From NCBI GenBank assembly GCA_948474755.1, contig CAOLHI010000080.1:950001-1014000 (forward strand): DNA of 64,000 nt. Reading direction: 5' to 3'. Of this stretch, positions 12,321 through 22,804 are shown piece by piece. Under the pieces are notes generated by a model that made no database searches, was not told the DNA's origin, and worked only from the letters and a program-made list of their open reading frames with translations. Numbering within the stretch: the first letter of the stretch is position 1; every line of letters starts with the position of its first letter. Source of the DNA: Ctenosaura bakeri (lineage: Eukaryota; Chordata; Lepidosauria; Squamata; Iguanidae). The position numbers and the translations under genes are program-made.

Positions 12321-12931
12321 ACACTGTTCTTTCTGAGGTGCTGCAATGGAAGTACCCAGTACATTTGATAGCATCTTATACAAAGTAAAATTCACAGGTT
12401 TTAAGGTCTTTAGTGTTGAATCCAAGGACAGATGAGACATTTAAATTTTAGTAGCACTCAGTTATATACTTGACACAGAAAAATGGCTGCAATCCTTTTT
12501 ACCAGATCAGAGAGTAGGCATTAAATGACAAAATATTAGTCAGTCCATAGATCCACGAAGCCTATAAGTTCTGAATCAGCTTCATTAAATCTATTTCTTT
12601 CTTTTTTTTAAGGGACAGAAGGGTATTCTATGATGCTGCCAGTTATTTGAGGCATGGGAGCTGATGCACTCCCCCTCCTCGGAATGATCCCTGCCACATA
12701 CTTTATCCATCTGTCCATTTTCATATTTATTGTTTTCCCAATCACTTTATTCATCCATCTGTTCATCTGTGTAAACCCATTTTTTAAAATTTTAATTTTT
12801 ATTTATAGATTGACCTTAATAAACTCTCCTCAAGTACCATGTGTTTATCACTGTCATGGATGAAAACATTATTAATGACAGGCAAGTCGAACAGGGAAGA
12901 TGACTACCCTTTAAATTCCTTTTCAGCTGAC
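12321..12931. other. Intergenic, unassigned
   Basis: AT-rich; no coding exon or known repeat recognised. Confidence 0.4.
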
Positions 12932-13000
12932 TGGGCCAGAGCAACTCAGCTGGTTAGAGGTGGCTCCGATCAATAAGGTCAGAGTTCAGTCACTGTTCCC
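12932..13000 (+). pseudogene. tRNA-Ile-like pseudogene or tRNA-derived SINE head
   Basis: The segment caactcagctggttagagg matches a tRNA A box and D arm, and agagttcagtc matches a degenerate B box at the right spacing. The order resembles tRNA-Ile. Acceptor stem and anticodon arm are too eroded for a working tRNA, and nothing identifies a SINE body downstream. Confidence 0.5.
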
Positions 13001-13689
13001 ATCACTTCTATCATTCCCATCATTGTCAGCTAACGATGCCTGCAGGTGGAGCGTTGCAGCTTTCTACATTTATGAATTGCCTGGCGTCCTATTGAAGTCT
13101 CATCAGCCCAGCAGGACTTAGGAACACTCTCTCACACACAGACACATGCAGACACACACAGTATGGCTATAGATACTTATTCTGAAGTGTGTACAAGGAA
13201 AGACATAGAAGTCAATAAAGAGAAAAAGAAATGCAGTGTACTGCAGGAAAAGTGTAGCTTGAAAAGCAGCGCTAATAGTACCTTTGGAGACATTGCCTAT
13301 TTTCAGACGAAGCTTTTTATTATACAGTTTCCTAGACTCAACCACAGAAATTGGCATGAGGTCTAGACTTGATCCTGACATGAATCAAGCATTGGATACC
13401 TCCCCTGCCCACTGTTTGGCCTTAATTCTTCCTTGGGTCCTTGGGTTACCACAGGGTCTAAACTATATCTTCCCTATATAGTCCTCTTGTGTTTTCCTAC
13501 TACTTCTTCCATTTCTTTTCTTAAAAAATAAAACATTTGGATTGGTAGTCCAGGAGCCCTCTGCCTAGAAGTACTCTTTATAAGGAAACTCCAAATGTGT
13601 CATTTAAGTGAAATTCTGTAGGATCTATTTAAATTTTGTACAGAATTCATATATAATGGGAAAACTGGTGCCAGGCTTTTGCGGCGATA
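13001..13689. other. Intergenic, unassigned
   Basis: No gene recognised. Short CA-rich run near 13130-13160. Confidence 0.4.
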
Positions 13690-13801
13690 TACTATATTTG
13701 CTGACATATAAGAATTACTTCCCCCCCCCAAAAAAAATACTGTTTGAAAATGGGGTGCGTCTTATACACAGGTATGTCTTATACACTGGTAAATATGGTA
13801 T
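13690..13801. repeat. Short TIR repeat (TATAAG type)
   Basis: Left end tactatatttgctgacatat and right end ggtaaatatggtata form an imperfect inverted pair, enclosing ggggtgcgtcttatacac. Resembles small TA-flanked MITEs common in vertebrates. Confidence 0.5.
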
Positions 13802-16372
13802 ATACTGCTATGCTACATCTAGAAAATATGATTAGCAGATATTGTTGGCCTACAGATCCCAGCATTCCTCATCATTAGCTATCTGGCTTGCACTAATATG
13901 CATGCAGTCCAATAACATCTTGGGTACAACACATCTCCCAGCCCTATCCTATGAGCATGATTCATATCCCCACCCTCAGATACATAAAAAAGGATACAGA
14001 TGAAAACAACTACCACTAGGGATGAGGTTGTGAGTAAAGTGGGGAGAAACTACTGTAAAGGAAAGAGCTTTATTTTCTTAATACATTAAGTCCTTCTCCC
14101 TGTTAGAGGTCAGGCACATGGATGAACTTGGAGAGATGGCAGGGGAGGTGGGGGAGGTTGGAGAGTAGATTTGATTTTCCTACACTGAAAATAATTTTCA
14201 TAACATGCACTGCAACCATTGCTATGCTCAGTGGGAGCTGGAAGCTTCCATGCCAGTAGAGTGATCAGATTCTGTTTCTAGTTTAAGAAATCAAGCAACA
14301 AAGAAACCAAGCCTGTTCAAGGTCATACATAGAACGTCTATAACAGCAGAAGTGTGGCTGAGGCACTCCAAGATCTAAGCAAGAAAAGCAGTCCAAGTAG
14401 GGTTGAATGCCAGTCAGGGAGTTACCAAAGAGAAGAGTCCAAAGAACAAGCCAAAGTTCAGGAAACTAGAAAGCAGTAATGCTATTGCACCAAACAGATA
14501 CAGTGGAGCTGTTGTTTCACTGCACAGAAGCTGTGCTAATTTACAGCTAGTTGTAATTCAACATAGCTGGCTTAATTATTCCAGCCTTTGTCTTTTAAGA
14601 TAGGTCACATCCTTGTCTGTGCTTTGGTTGCTGCTGTTTTAATTCATGACATTCCAAATGATGAAATGGCTCATTCTCCACAGCCAGCATCTGCTTGCAG
14701 GGCCAGGATGCCAAACTTCTCTACCTCTGACTGGAGTCTCTTATCTGGGTTCACCTCTTGCTGCTCTGAGGAGCCTTCCTGCAAGCAAGACAGGACAGAT
14801 AACTCTACTCCATGTTTAAGTCTAAAGGAGCTATCCAAGGTGCTGCACCTATTTCTAGGGATAAAATGCAACTCCTTGGACAGCTCTTTCAAAGTCTGGA
14901 GTACAATCCGCAAAGGATTCACTACCCCAATGACCTGGGAACCATGAACAGATGCTGTCTGTGCTCCATGGTTTTGTCCTCTGCATGGAGCTGGGTATGT
15001 GTATATAATGTCTTCAATCTGTAATACTTCCTAACATATACACTGCAAAAAATGTGAAATTACACAGCTTCACACAATATGTTCCATATTATTTTCATTT
15101 GACTTAACATACTCTTCTGGAGAGGGAATCTGTTTGATGAAAGTGTCTTAAACGCCTTACCTCACAGAACAACTCAGTCATTTTAATTAAGGGACTTATT
15201 TCTGAGTAAACAAGCCTAAGATTACACTGCTGGAAATAAGATGATGGCATTCTTGCTAGCCTATATGGAAGCTGGTGTTTGGAACTGTAGACAAAAGTCT
15301 AATCTTTAGTGAAGAGAATTTTTAATTGGAATGAGCTTCCGATTTGGCAGGGAGAAGAGACGGAGTCAGCTCCTACTGGTTACATAACAAAGAGAGGTAC
15401 AGGAGGAAGCCAGAATGAGCTTTGTTTGAGGAAGTAGAGTCAAGCCTGAGAGCATCAATCCTATGCAAAGAGACCTGACAAGACAAAGAAAGAACACACC
15501 ACACAATCCTCACAATTTGTCTCCTTGAATTACCTCTCCTAGAGGCAGTACAGCATGGTTGTACATTTCTCTAGTTTATTTGTCTAAGTATTGCTCTTTA
15601 TGAAAAACATACACGCCATTTAGCTATTGCTGACAAGAGCTGATCTTGTGCACAGCACAATCTTGTGGAAATTTGGTACATACAGCACTGTATTTTTCAA
15701 ACAGTTGTTTTCTCTACCAAGTTCCCCATGAATTTTCAGTTATGACTATAATGGATGTTGCTTGTTTTGCAGAAAGACACTGTAGCACAACGGCTCATGC
15801 AAAGTATTTGTTTCACTTCTATCACCGCCAAGAGGTGACTGCTGGTGCTGTGAGAGTCGAGGCTTCAGAGTAAAATTCTGCAGTAGAGGCATTTCTTATA
15901 GTGGAGATAAACTGTAGAGTACATTAGTTCTTCTGTTCTTCAAGGGTAGGAGATAGCATTTAAGTGCTAAAGATGGTCTTTCCTGCAGAACAGCCATTGT
16001 AGCTGAATAGAGCCTCCAGGTTCAGAGGCAGTATATTTTAGAATATTAGGCACTGGGGGAAAATAGGTCAAGGTCATAGCCTTCATGCTCTAGAGCTAAA
16101 TTTAGGCTGCCTTTATGGGTGATTTTATCCCAAACCCTCAGGCATGGAAGAAAGTCATTTCAGTGCCAACAAGTAGTATAACGCTAATTGAGGGAGAATA
16201 ATGATGAAAAATGTAGACTGAGAAAAAGTTACTGTTTTGTATTATAGCTCCCATGGCTGGAAAGCAGGGAAAGATCCAGATCCTCTGCCATTCACAGTCC
16301 TCGCTTTGTGATGATGGTATTTAGTCAACACCAAATAAAAGGCCGTAGGCAAATTGCTGCTACTAAAGCTTA
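13802..16372. other. Intergenic, unassigned
   Basis: No gene assigned. A minus-strand frame at 14922-14671 (83 codons, extending upstream without stop) encodes a hydrophilic segment (LKELSKELHFIPRN, SSEQQEVNPDKRLQSEVEKF) that I do not recognise; it may be an eroded retroelement frame. Confidence 0.35.
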
Positions 16373-16529
16373 GACAATTTCCATACGAGACTGTTATGGT
16401 GCTATGATTCCTTTTTCAACATCCTATGGAATCCTGCAGCCAGCCTCTCCCTAAACTGCAAACCCCAGGATTCCATAAGATGCTAAAAGTGGAATCATAG
16501 CGCTGTAACAGTCTCATGCAGAAATGGCC
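16373..16529. mobile_element. Family A MITE, copy A4
   Basis: 157 bp, the shortest near-complete copy. 3-bp duplication TTA (16370-16372 and 16530-16532). Both arms carry gagactgtta and ctatgattcc, unlike the usual tattattcc. Confidence 0.88.
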
Positions 16530-16734
16530 TTAGTTCAGCTACTTTTTTTTCCACTCAGTCCAGGGTCTATCAGACAACTTAGCCAGAATCAAAAACACAA
16601 GTTTTCAGAGCTTCATTGTTATTTCTTGTATTCTTCTCACTTGATTACTGAACAGATGTGAACAGATTGCTAAGCAATGTGGTGAGCAACCATGTCTGGT
16701 GAGGACATGTGAAAGATATCTTAGCAGCTGCTCC

Positions 16735-17112
16735 CAAGTTATGGGGCTCCCTTCCCTGGAAGGTCTGGTTGGCCCAATCCCTGCTGTATTTCCACAGGCA
16801 GGTAAAAACCCTTTTGTTTAAGGAAGCTTTGGGGTATTAGTGTGTTACAGATGATCGAGCTTTTAATGCATGAGGGTGTAGTGTTTATTTTTATTATGCT
16901 TTTAAGTATCTTTTATTATGTTTTTAAGTATCTTTTAATGCTGTTTTAACTTTCTTTAATGTAATTTTTAATTTGTGTTTCTTAAAATAAACAGTTTGTG
17001 TTTTAACTTGTGCATTAAGGGCGTTTAAATTGCGTTGTGCTTTTGAAACATTGCATGTCGCCTTGGATCCCATGTTGAGAGAAAGGCAGGATATTAAACA
17101 AACTAACTAAGC
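16735..17112 (+). mobile_element. L2-like LINE 3' end
   Basis: Last codons of the ORF region (tcccttccctggaaggtctg, caggtaaaaacccttttgtt) followed by the TTTTAA-rich 3' UTR and the gtcgccttggatccc ... ggcaggatattaaa tail typical of L2-like elements. Confidence 0.75.
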
Positions 17113-17194
17113 AGAGTGATGTGTAAAAAAAGTGCATCTGAAAGCATTCTGGTCTGAGGTGCTGTGAAACAATATGGAAACTCTACGGGTGGTG

Positions 17195-17460
17195 CTTCAT
17201 CTCACCAAGTAATAAACGTAAATGTGTGATCCATCATACCAGCCTGTAATACATGCCAGGTTGAAATGTTCATCCAGGTTCAAGCCCTGAATGACAGCTG
17301 TTTTACCATTCACCAACCTGGCATTAAGCAGGAGTATTTTCAACCTGGGAAGTTGCTGCCATGGCTCTCCAGATAATTTGGGTTGGGAGACCATTTGGGC
17401 ACCCTATTGTAAACTCTGCCCCCAGGATAATGCAACCATCTCTCATTTCAGTATTTCTAT
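17195..17460 (-). mobile_element. L2-like LINE 5' ORF2 fragment (endonuclease start)
   Basis: Minus-strand frame reads LKILLLNARLVNGKTAVIQG then LDEHFNLACITG, matching the LLNARS...NK...I.DLI.DE..D...ITETW start of the LINE endonuclease with several substitutions. Truncated and inactive. Confidence 0.7.
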
Positions 17461-20154
17461 TTGCCCTGCATAATTTGAATGGCTGTTCCCTGAGCATTAT
17501 TTCTTCCCTCTTTTTATTGACAATACACCTCTCCTCCCCACAAAAATGGTGTGTTGTTTATCCCAGTAGGATGGTGTCTATAAGCAGGCAAGTTTTCCTT
17601 CCTGCACAGCAGCAGGACAGGCTCTTACTCTTGTGCCACCGCTCAAAAGGATGACACCAACAGCAGACTGCCTTCCTGTGGTCCCACTTATATTATCCAG
17701 CCCAGCAAGCTAATCCAATCCAGCTGGGGAACCTGCTGGCAACTAATGGCTGGGCTTCAGTCCTGCAAAGAGGCAACTCACTGTTCCAGGGTAAAGGAAG
17801 AGGTGGTAGATGGTATATGCAGTGGCTAGTAAGCACCCTCTCCTTCACTCCCCAATGGCCTTTGGGTCCTACTCTCTCTCTGCAGGGGTCTTGTGCTAGT
17901 TAGAGTTCCTCTAGTACAACCCCATTCTTAGCATCAAATCTATAGTACAGAATGCCATAACTATAACATTTAATATAATCCTATATTATTCAATAGTATT
18001 ACTCAAGAGTAAGTGGCTTGTGTAGGCTTTTATTTCCATTATCCTACCCCACCTCTTACTACCCACAGTAGTGACAATAGCCCAACTACTTAATTACCAG
18101 CAAAAATATATGCTGACAACATAGATCTATGTAGCAGCTTAGGAATTGTAGTAAAAGTCACATTAATTTCAAAATCATACATTTCTGGAGGAAGTCGAGT
18201 TCAGATTTATGAGAGATAATGGTTAAAAGGTGGCTATAAATGCTTTATGAGTTCAGTAGGTTGACACAAGAGCCAACCTTGCTACAAAAAAGATTACATT
18301 TTTTATTCAGGCGACTTTAAATAGGTTTGACAAATATTTGGCAACAGAGCTTAGTCTCATGTTTTATCTTTGGGTGTTATGGCTGGGAACTGATTTCCTA
18401 TTTGTGGCACTCTTTGATTATTCAAGATGTAGTGGTGTGTGTGTGCGTGTGTGTGTAAGCTTTATATTCACAGTTCTATTTAAGTCCCAAAGGTGAAAGA
18501 ATCATTAGAACAATGGGCTTCCCAGCATGGATCTTAATATTGGCAATGGTGGCATAAAATAGAGCCATGGACATATTTAATCTAATACCTATAGTTCTGA
18601 CAGTGAAATAAGCAACACAAGCGCATATGATAGTTTGTGACACACAATTTTAACTTCATTCAGTCACTTTGCTTTTGAGACATGGTTACCTGCAGGATAG
18701 GGCCATAAAACAAGGATGTACAAGAATGTGTCAAACGTAGGGCTTCCCTAAATTACACTCAGAGGCACAGATTAATACATTTAATACATTCCAGTCATGA
18801 GTGAAGTACTTATAGCAGCGCGACAGGCTCCTTCAGTGATATCATTCATGGGAATGAACTACAGCTAACACTGACAAGCTGGAAAAATGCTCCCACTTTT
18901 CAAACTGTACAAATGGCATTTGGACACAGTAACTCAAAACTGGACACTTCATTTCAAGTTTAAAGCTAGTGGCCCAGTCAAAAGCTATTACTCCATCTTC
19001 TTTATTTGTAGTCCATGCTTTTGTGCTCTTTAAGAATCAAATAAATACTGGTGTAATGGTTAGCAACTGCCACTTCAACGAAAAATACTGCTAAATTCAC
19101 CCATAAGTCTTCTTTCTACACACTCAAATTTATGACACAAGGACTGGAACCATTCCTATTACGATGTCCAGAAAGGGGTTCCTTTTTTAAAAAAAATGTA
19201 GAAAGGGGCTCAGGTTAGTGATAAGAGTTTAAATTTACTTCTTGTTTCCTTATGTACACTTCATTTGGGGGTAGAAGAGGGAAGACTGTGAAGTAAGTAA
19301 ACAAAATTTGTGAGTAAAGTCACAGAGAGGTGATCGATTTGGCTTCAAGGTTTATTCAGAAACATGCAATCTTCTTGTTGAGACACTAGCTTGTTATTGA
19401 AAATGGGTGACTATTTAAAACAGTTTATTATTATCCTGTTTACCAAACTTGAATATCTGAGTGGCCTAAATCCAACATAAAATTGTGAAGAAAAACAGTG
19501 TGCTAATGGAATTATATTGGTTTTTGCTGTTCCACATTTCTTCTTGTGTTCCCTAGATACAACATCATTTGTACAACTGGTCCTTCAACTTATTCTTCAG
19601 CTGGTTGTCCAACAAGATGCACAAACTGTGTTAGTTTCCTCCTATTGCATATAATCCAGATTGTTTCATTGAACATTGAATTGCCCCCCTTGTGCTTAAT
19701 GAGTCTAGAATGAGGGTCTAAATCCCATCATTACTCCCAGTTAGAACAGAACCACTGAATCAATAGGTTCCTGGTATGTCAACATTTATGAAAGTTTTAT
19801 ATATTCAGCAGCTCTACTTTAGTTAGGCTTAACCTTTGGATTTAGGTCTAGATATCTATAAGTCAGTGCACCATTCTGTGTGCTAGTGAAATGACATCAT
19901 CAAATATTGGCCATTGGCTTCAATAACATGCTGAATGACCTTGTCTGGTTGAATTAACATAGAGTGAGTGTCTATATGTAGAGACATATTTCCTTTATTG
20001 AGTTTACCTTACCAAGTCTATTCATCCTCTGTTCTCCTTAAGTCATGTGCCCACCATAAAGATACAAACTATGTATGTACATCTTTGTGAGAAGCTAGTT
20101 GCTTATCACCTAAAAGAACGAGTGTTATACAGTGCTTTGTGATAGGTATAGATT
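17461..20154. other. Intergenic, low repeat content
   Basis: No coding exon recognised. Largely unique AT-rich sequence with a GT run near 18431-18457. Confidence 0.4.
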
Positions 20155-20395
20155 CATAGAATCATAGAGCTGGAAGAGACCACAATGGCCATCGAGTCTA
20201 ACACCCTCACATGCAGGAACACACACTCAAAGCAAACCCAGCAAATGGCCATCCAGCCTCTGTTTAAAAGTCTCCAAAGAAGATGACTCTATCACATGCT
20301 GAGGCAGCATATTCCATTGTCAAATGGCTCTTACCATCAGGAAGAACTGATGTTTAGGTGAAATCTCTAAGCATCAGGAAGAACTTCCCAATGGT
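20155..20395 (-). mobile_element. CR1 LINE 3' end
   Basis: Starts with the reversed CR1 terminus attcatagaatcatagagct, then ggaagagaccac. The reversed 3' ORF end follows (tctgtttaaaagtctccaaa). Confidence 0.85.
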
Positions 20396-20689
20396 AAGAG
20401 AAATAGGAGGAAGACACTGAAAAGTGGAAAAGTTTTAATTGAGTAACAGAGTGCATGGAGAACGAGAAAAACTAATGAGAAAAAGTTAAAGTAGAAGGCA
20501 GAGTGACCTATTGCCTGCTTGGTCAGGTTTTAGTTAAATATTAATGATAGTACATGGTGGCTATTTATACCTTTAGTGCTCTTGGGTTCTCAGCTTTCTT
20601 TTTAAAAGTAAGACTTTAGCCCATTGGAAGTTGAGATATGTGGTAAAATATGCAGTGATTGTTCCAGTTTTCTGCAAGGGAGTATGACC

Positions 20690-20930
20690 CTAAACAATTG
20701 ATTCAAATTACAAGAAAAGAGATTCTGACTAAATATTAGGAAGAACTACATGATGGTTATAGCTGTGTGATAGTGGAATAGCTTACTTAGGAAAGTGGTG
20801 TGCTTTCCTTTGTTGGAGGTTTTTAAATGGAGATTAGGCATCTCGGGGTGCTTTAGCAATGGTTTCCTGCATGGCAGGTATTTAGACTAGATGGCCCTGG
20901 CAGTCCCTTCCAATTCTATGAAATTTTATT
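20690..20930 (+). mobile_element. CR1 LINE 3' end
   Basis: Plus-strand counterpart: attaggaagaactacatgat, gtggaatagcttacttagg, ggaggtttttaaatgga, ending cccttccaattctatga. Lies inverted relative to the CR1 copy 300 bp upstream. Confidence 0.85.
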
Positions 20931-21116
20931 GTTGTTAGCTGCCATCAAGTTGACTTCAACTTATGGTGACTCTATAGATGAGAGGCTTCCAAGTCACTTT
21001 ATCGCCGAAAGCCCTGCTCAGATCTTGCACGTTCAGGATGTGTCTTCCTTGATAGAGTCTCTCCATCTGCAATGTGGCCTCTTTTCCTACTGCCTTCTAC
21101 CTTAGCAAGCATTATT

Positions 21117-21279
21117 GGCCATTTCCACACTAGACTGTTATAGCGCTATTATCCTACTTTCATTATCCTGTGGAATCCTGGGGTTTGCAGAGGCCCCTCA
21201 TGTAACTTCAAACCCCAGGATTCCATAGGATGATGAAAGTGGGATAATAGCGCTATAACAGTTTAGTGCGGAAATGACC
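21117..21279. mobile_element. Family A MITE, copy A5 (empty site known)
   Basis: 163 bp. Flanked by ATT (21114-21116 and 21280-21282). The uninterrupted BovB copy near 11670 reads gcattattgtc, so the insertion duplicated exactly three bases. Both arms carry gcgctattatc and a tcatYatcc variant. Confidence 0.95.
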
Positions 21280-21822
21280 ATTGTCTTTCCTAATGGGTCA
21301 TGTCTTCTCATGATATGGCCAAAATACAACAGCTTCAGTTTAGCCATCTTGGCTTCTAGGGAAAGTTCAGGTTTGATGTGCACCAGGACCCATTCATTTG
21401 TCTTTTTAGCAGTCCAGGGTCTCCGAAGAACTCTTCTCCAGCACCACATTTTGAATAATTTGATTTTCTTCTTATCAGCTTTTTTCACTGTCTAGCCTTC
21501 AGAACCTTACACAGAAATGGCAAAAATCATGGCATGGACAGTCTTAACTTTAGTAGTCAATGGTCTATCTTTACACTTGAGGATCTTGTCTGGTTCCTTC
21601 ATAGCTGCCCTTCCAAGTCGAAGTCTTCTTCTGATTTCTTGACTCTCTATTCTGATTAATCACTGAGCCAAGGTATGGAAAATCTTGAATTATTTCAATG
21701 TCTTCACTGTCTGTTTTAAGGTTATGTAAATTATCTCTAGTCATTATTTTTGTTTTTTTAACGTACAGCTGTAAATCTGACTTTGCACTTTCTGCCTTGA
21801 CTTTCTTCAGTAATCCTTCCAA

Positions 21823-22024
21823 GACCATTTCTTCACTGCATTGTTATAGTGCTATTATTCCACTTTCAACATCCAATGGAATCCTGGGGTTTGCAGTTTA
21901 GGGAGGGGCATTTACAATTCTCAACCAGAAGGCTCTTTGGCCTCAGTAAACTATAAACCCCAGAATTCCACAGGATGTTGAAAACAGAATAATAGCATTA
22001 TAACAGTGTAGTGTGGAACTAGCC
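21823..22024. mobile_element. Family A MITE, copy A6 (long subfamily)
   Basis: 202 bp with the central tctttggcctcagtaa block. 3-bp duplication CAA (21820-21822 and 22025-22027) inside the BovB LINE. Confidence 0.9.
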
Positions 22025-22432
22025 CAAACCTCTGCTGTTTTCTGGTAATAGTATGGTGTAATCTACATATCGTAAATTGTTGATATTCCTTCCTCTGAGT
22101 CTAATTCTGCTTTATATATGATATGGTCAGTATACAAGTTAAACAGATAGGGTGATAAAAAGCAGCCTTGCCTGACCCCTTTGCCAATTGGAAACCATTT
22201 CCATTCCTCCATATTCTGTCCAACAATATCTTATTGTCCTGCATTCAGGTTATGTATCAGAACAATCAAATGTAGCAAACCCATTTAATTCTAAGAAAGA
22301 TATCTGCTACTGTTTTTTACTGTTTTTAGCAGGTGAATTTTCTCACACCAGTGACTGACATCTCATTTTCAGATATTTATAATTATAGAGCAATACATTG
22401 CTTTGTAAAAGGAGGTTAAAGTCAGTGGGTCT

Positions 22433-22482
22433 GTGTGTGAGAGAAAGAGAGAGAGAGGCAGACAGGCAGACAGACAGACAGA
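22433..22482 (+). repeat. (GA)n / (CAGA)n microsatellite
   Basis: Run of GA dinucleotides passing into gacagacagacag units. Confidence 0.9.
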
Positions 22483-22642
22483 TGATAATGTAAATGGGGA
22501 GGGGTAGAATCACTATCTTTCAAGCTGCAATTCAATTTGCATTCACTTATCCAGGAATAAGACCCACTGAATTCAGTAGTGCTTAAAATACAATTTATAG
22601 ATTTTACTGTTAATTTATTTCTTTAGAAGAAAGTGAGTTTAT

Positions 22643-22804
22643 GGCCATTTCTGCACTAGACTGTTTTAGCACTATTATTCCACTTTCAACATCCTATGGA
22701 ATCCTGGGGTTTGCAGCCAGCCCCTCCCTAAACTGCAAACCCTAGGATTCCATAAGATGTTGAAAGTGGAATAAAAGCACTATAAGTCTAATGCAGAAAT
22801 GGCC
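22643..22804. mobile_element. Family A MITE, copy A7
   Basis: 162 bp with clean GGCCATTTCTGCACTA ends. Flanks tat and ttc do not match, so this is the one near-complete copy without a visible duplication. Confidence 0.88.

Larger units (their letters stand above)
20931..22270 (-). mobile_element. RTE-BovB LINE fragment, split by two MITEs
   Basis: Minus-strand frames give KIKLFKMWCWRRVLRRPWTA, KLKLLYFGHIMRR and KKTKIM / DFPYLGSVI, the conserved C-terminal blocks of BovB ORF2. The 3' end at about 20935 (gttagctgccatcaagttg) resembles the Sauria SINE tail. Family A copies A5 and A6 interrupt it; stops and frameshifts make it inactive. Confidence 0.92.
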
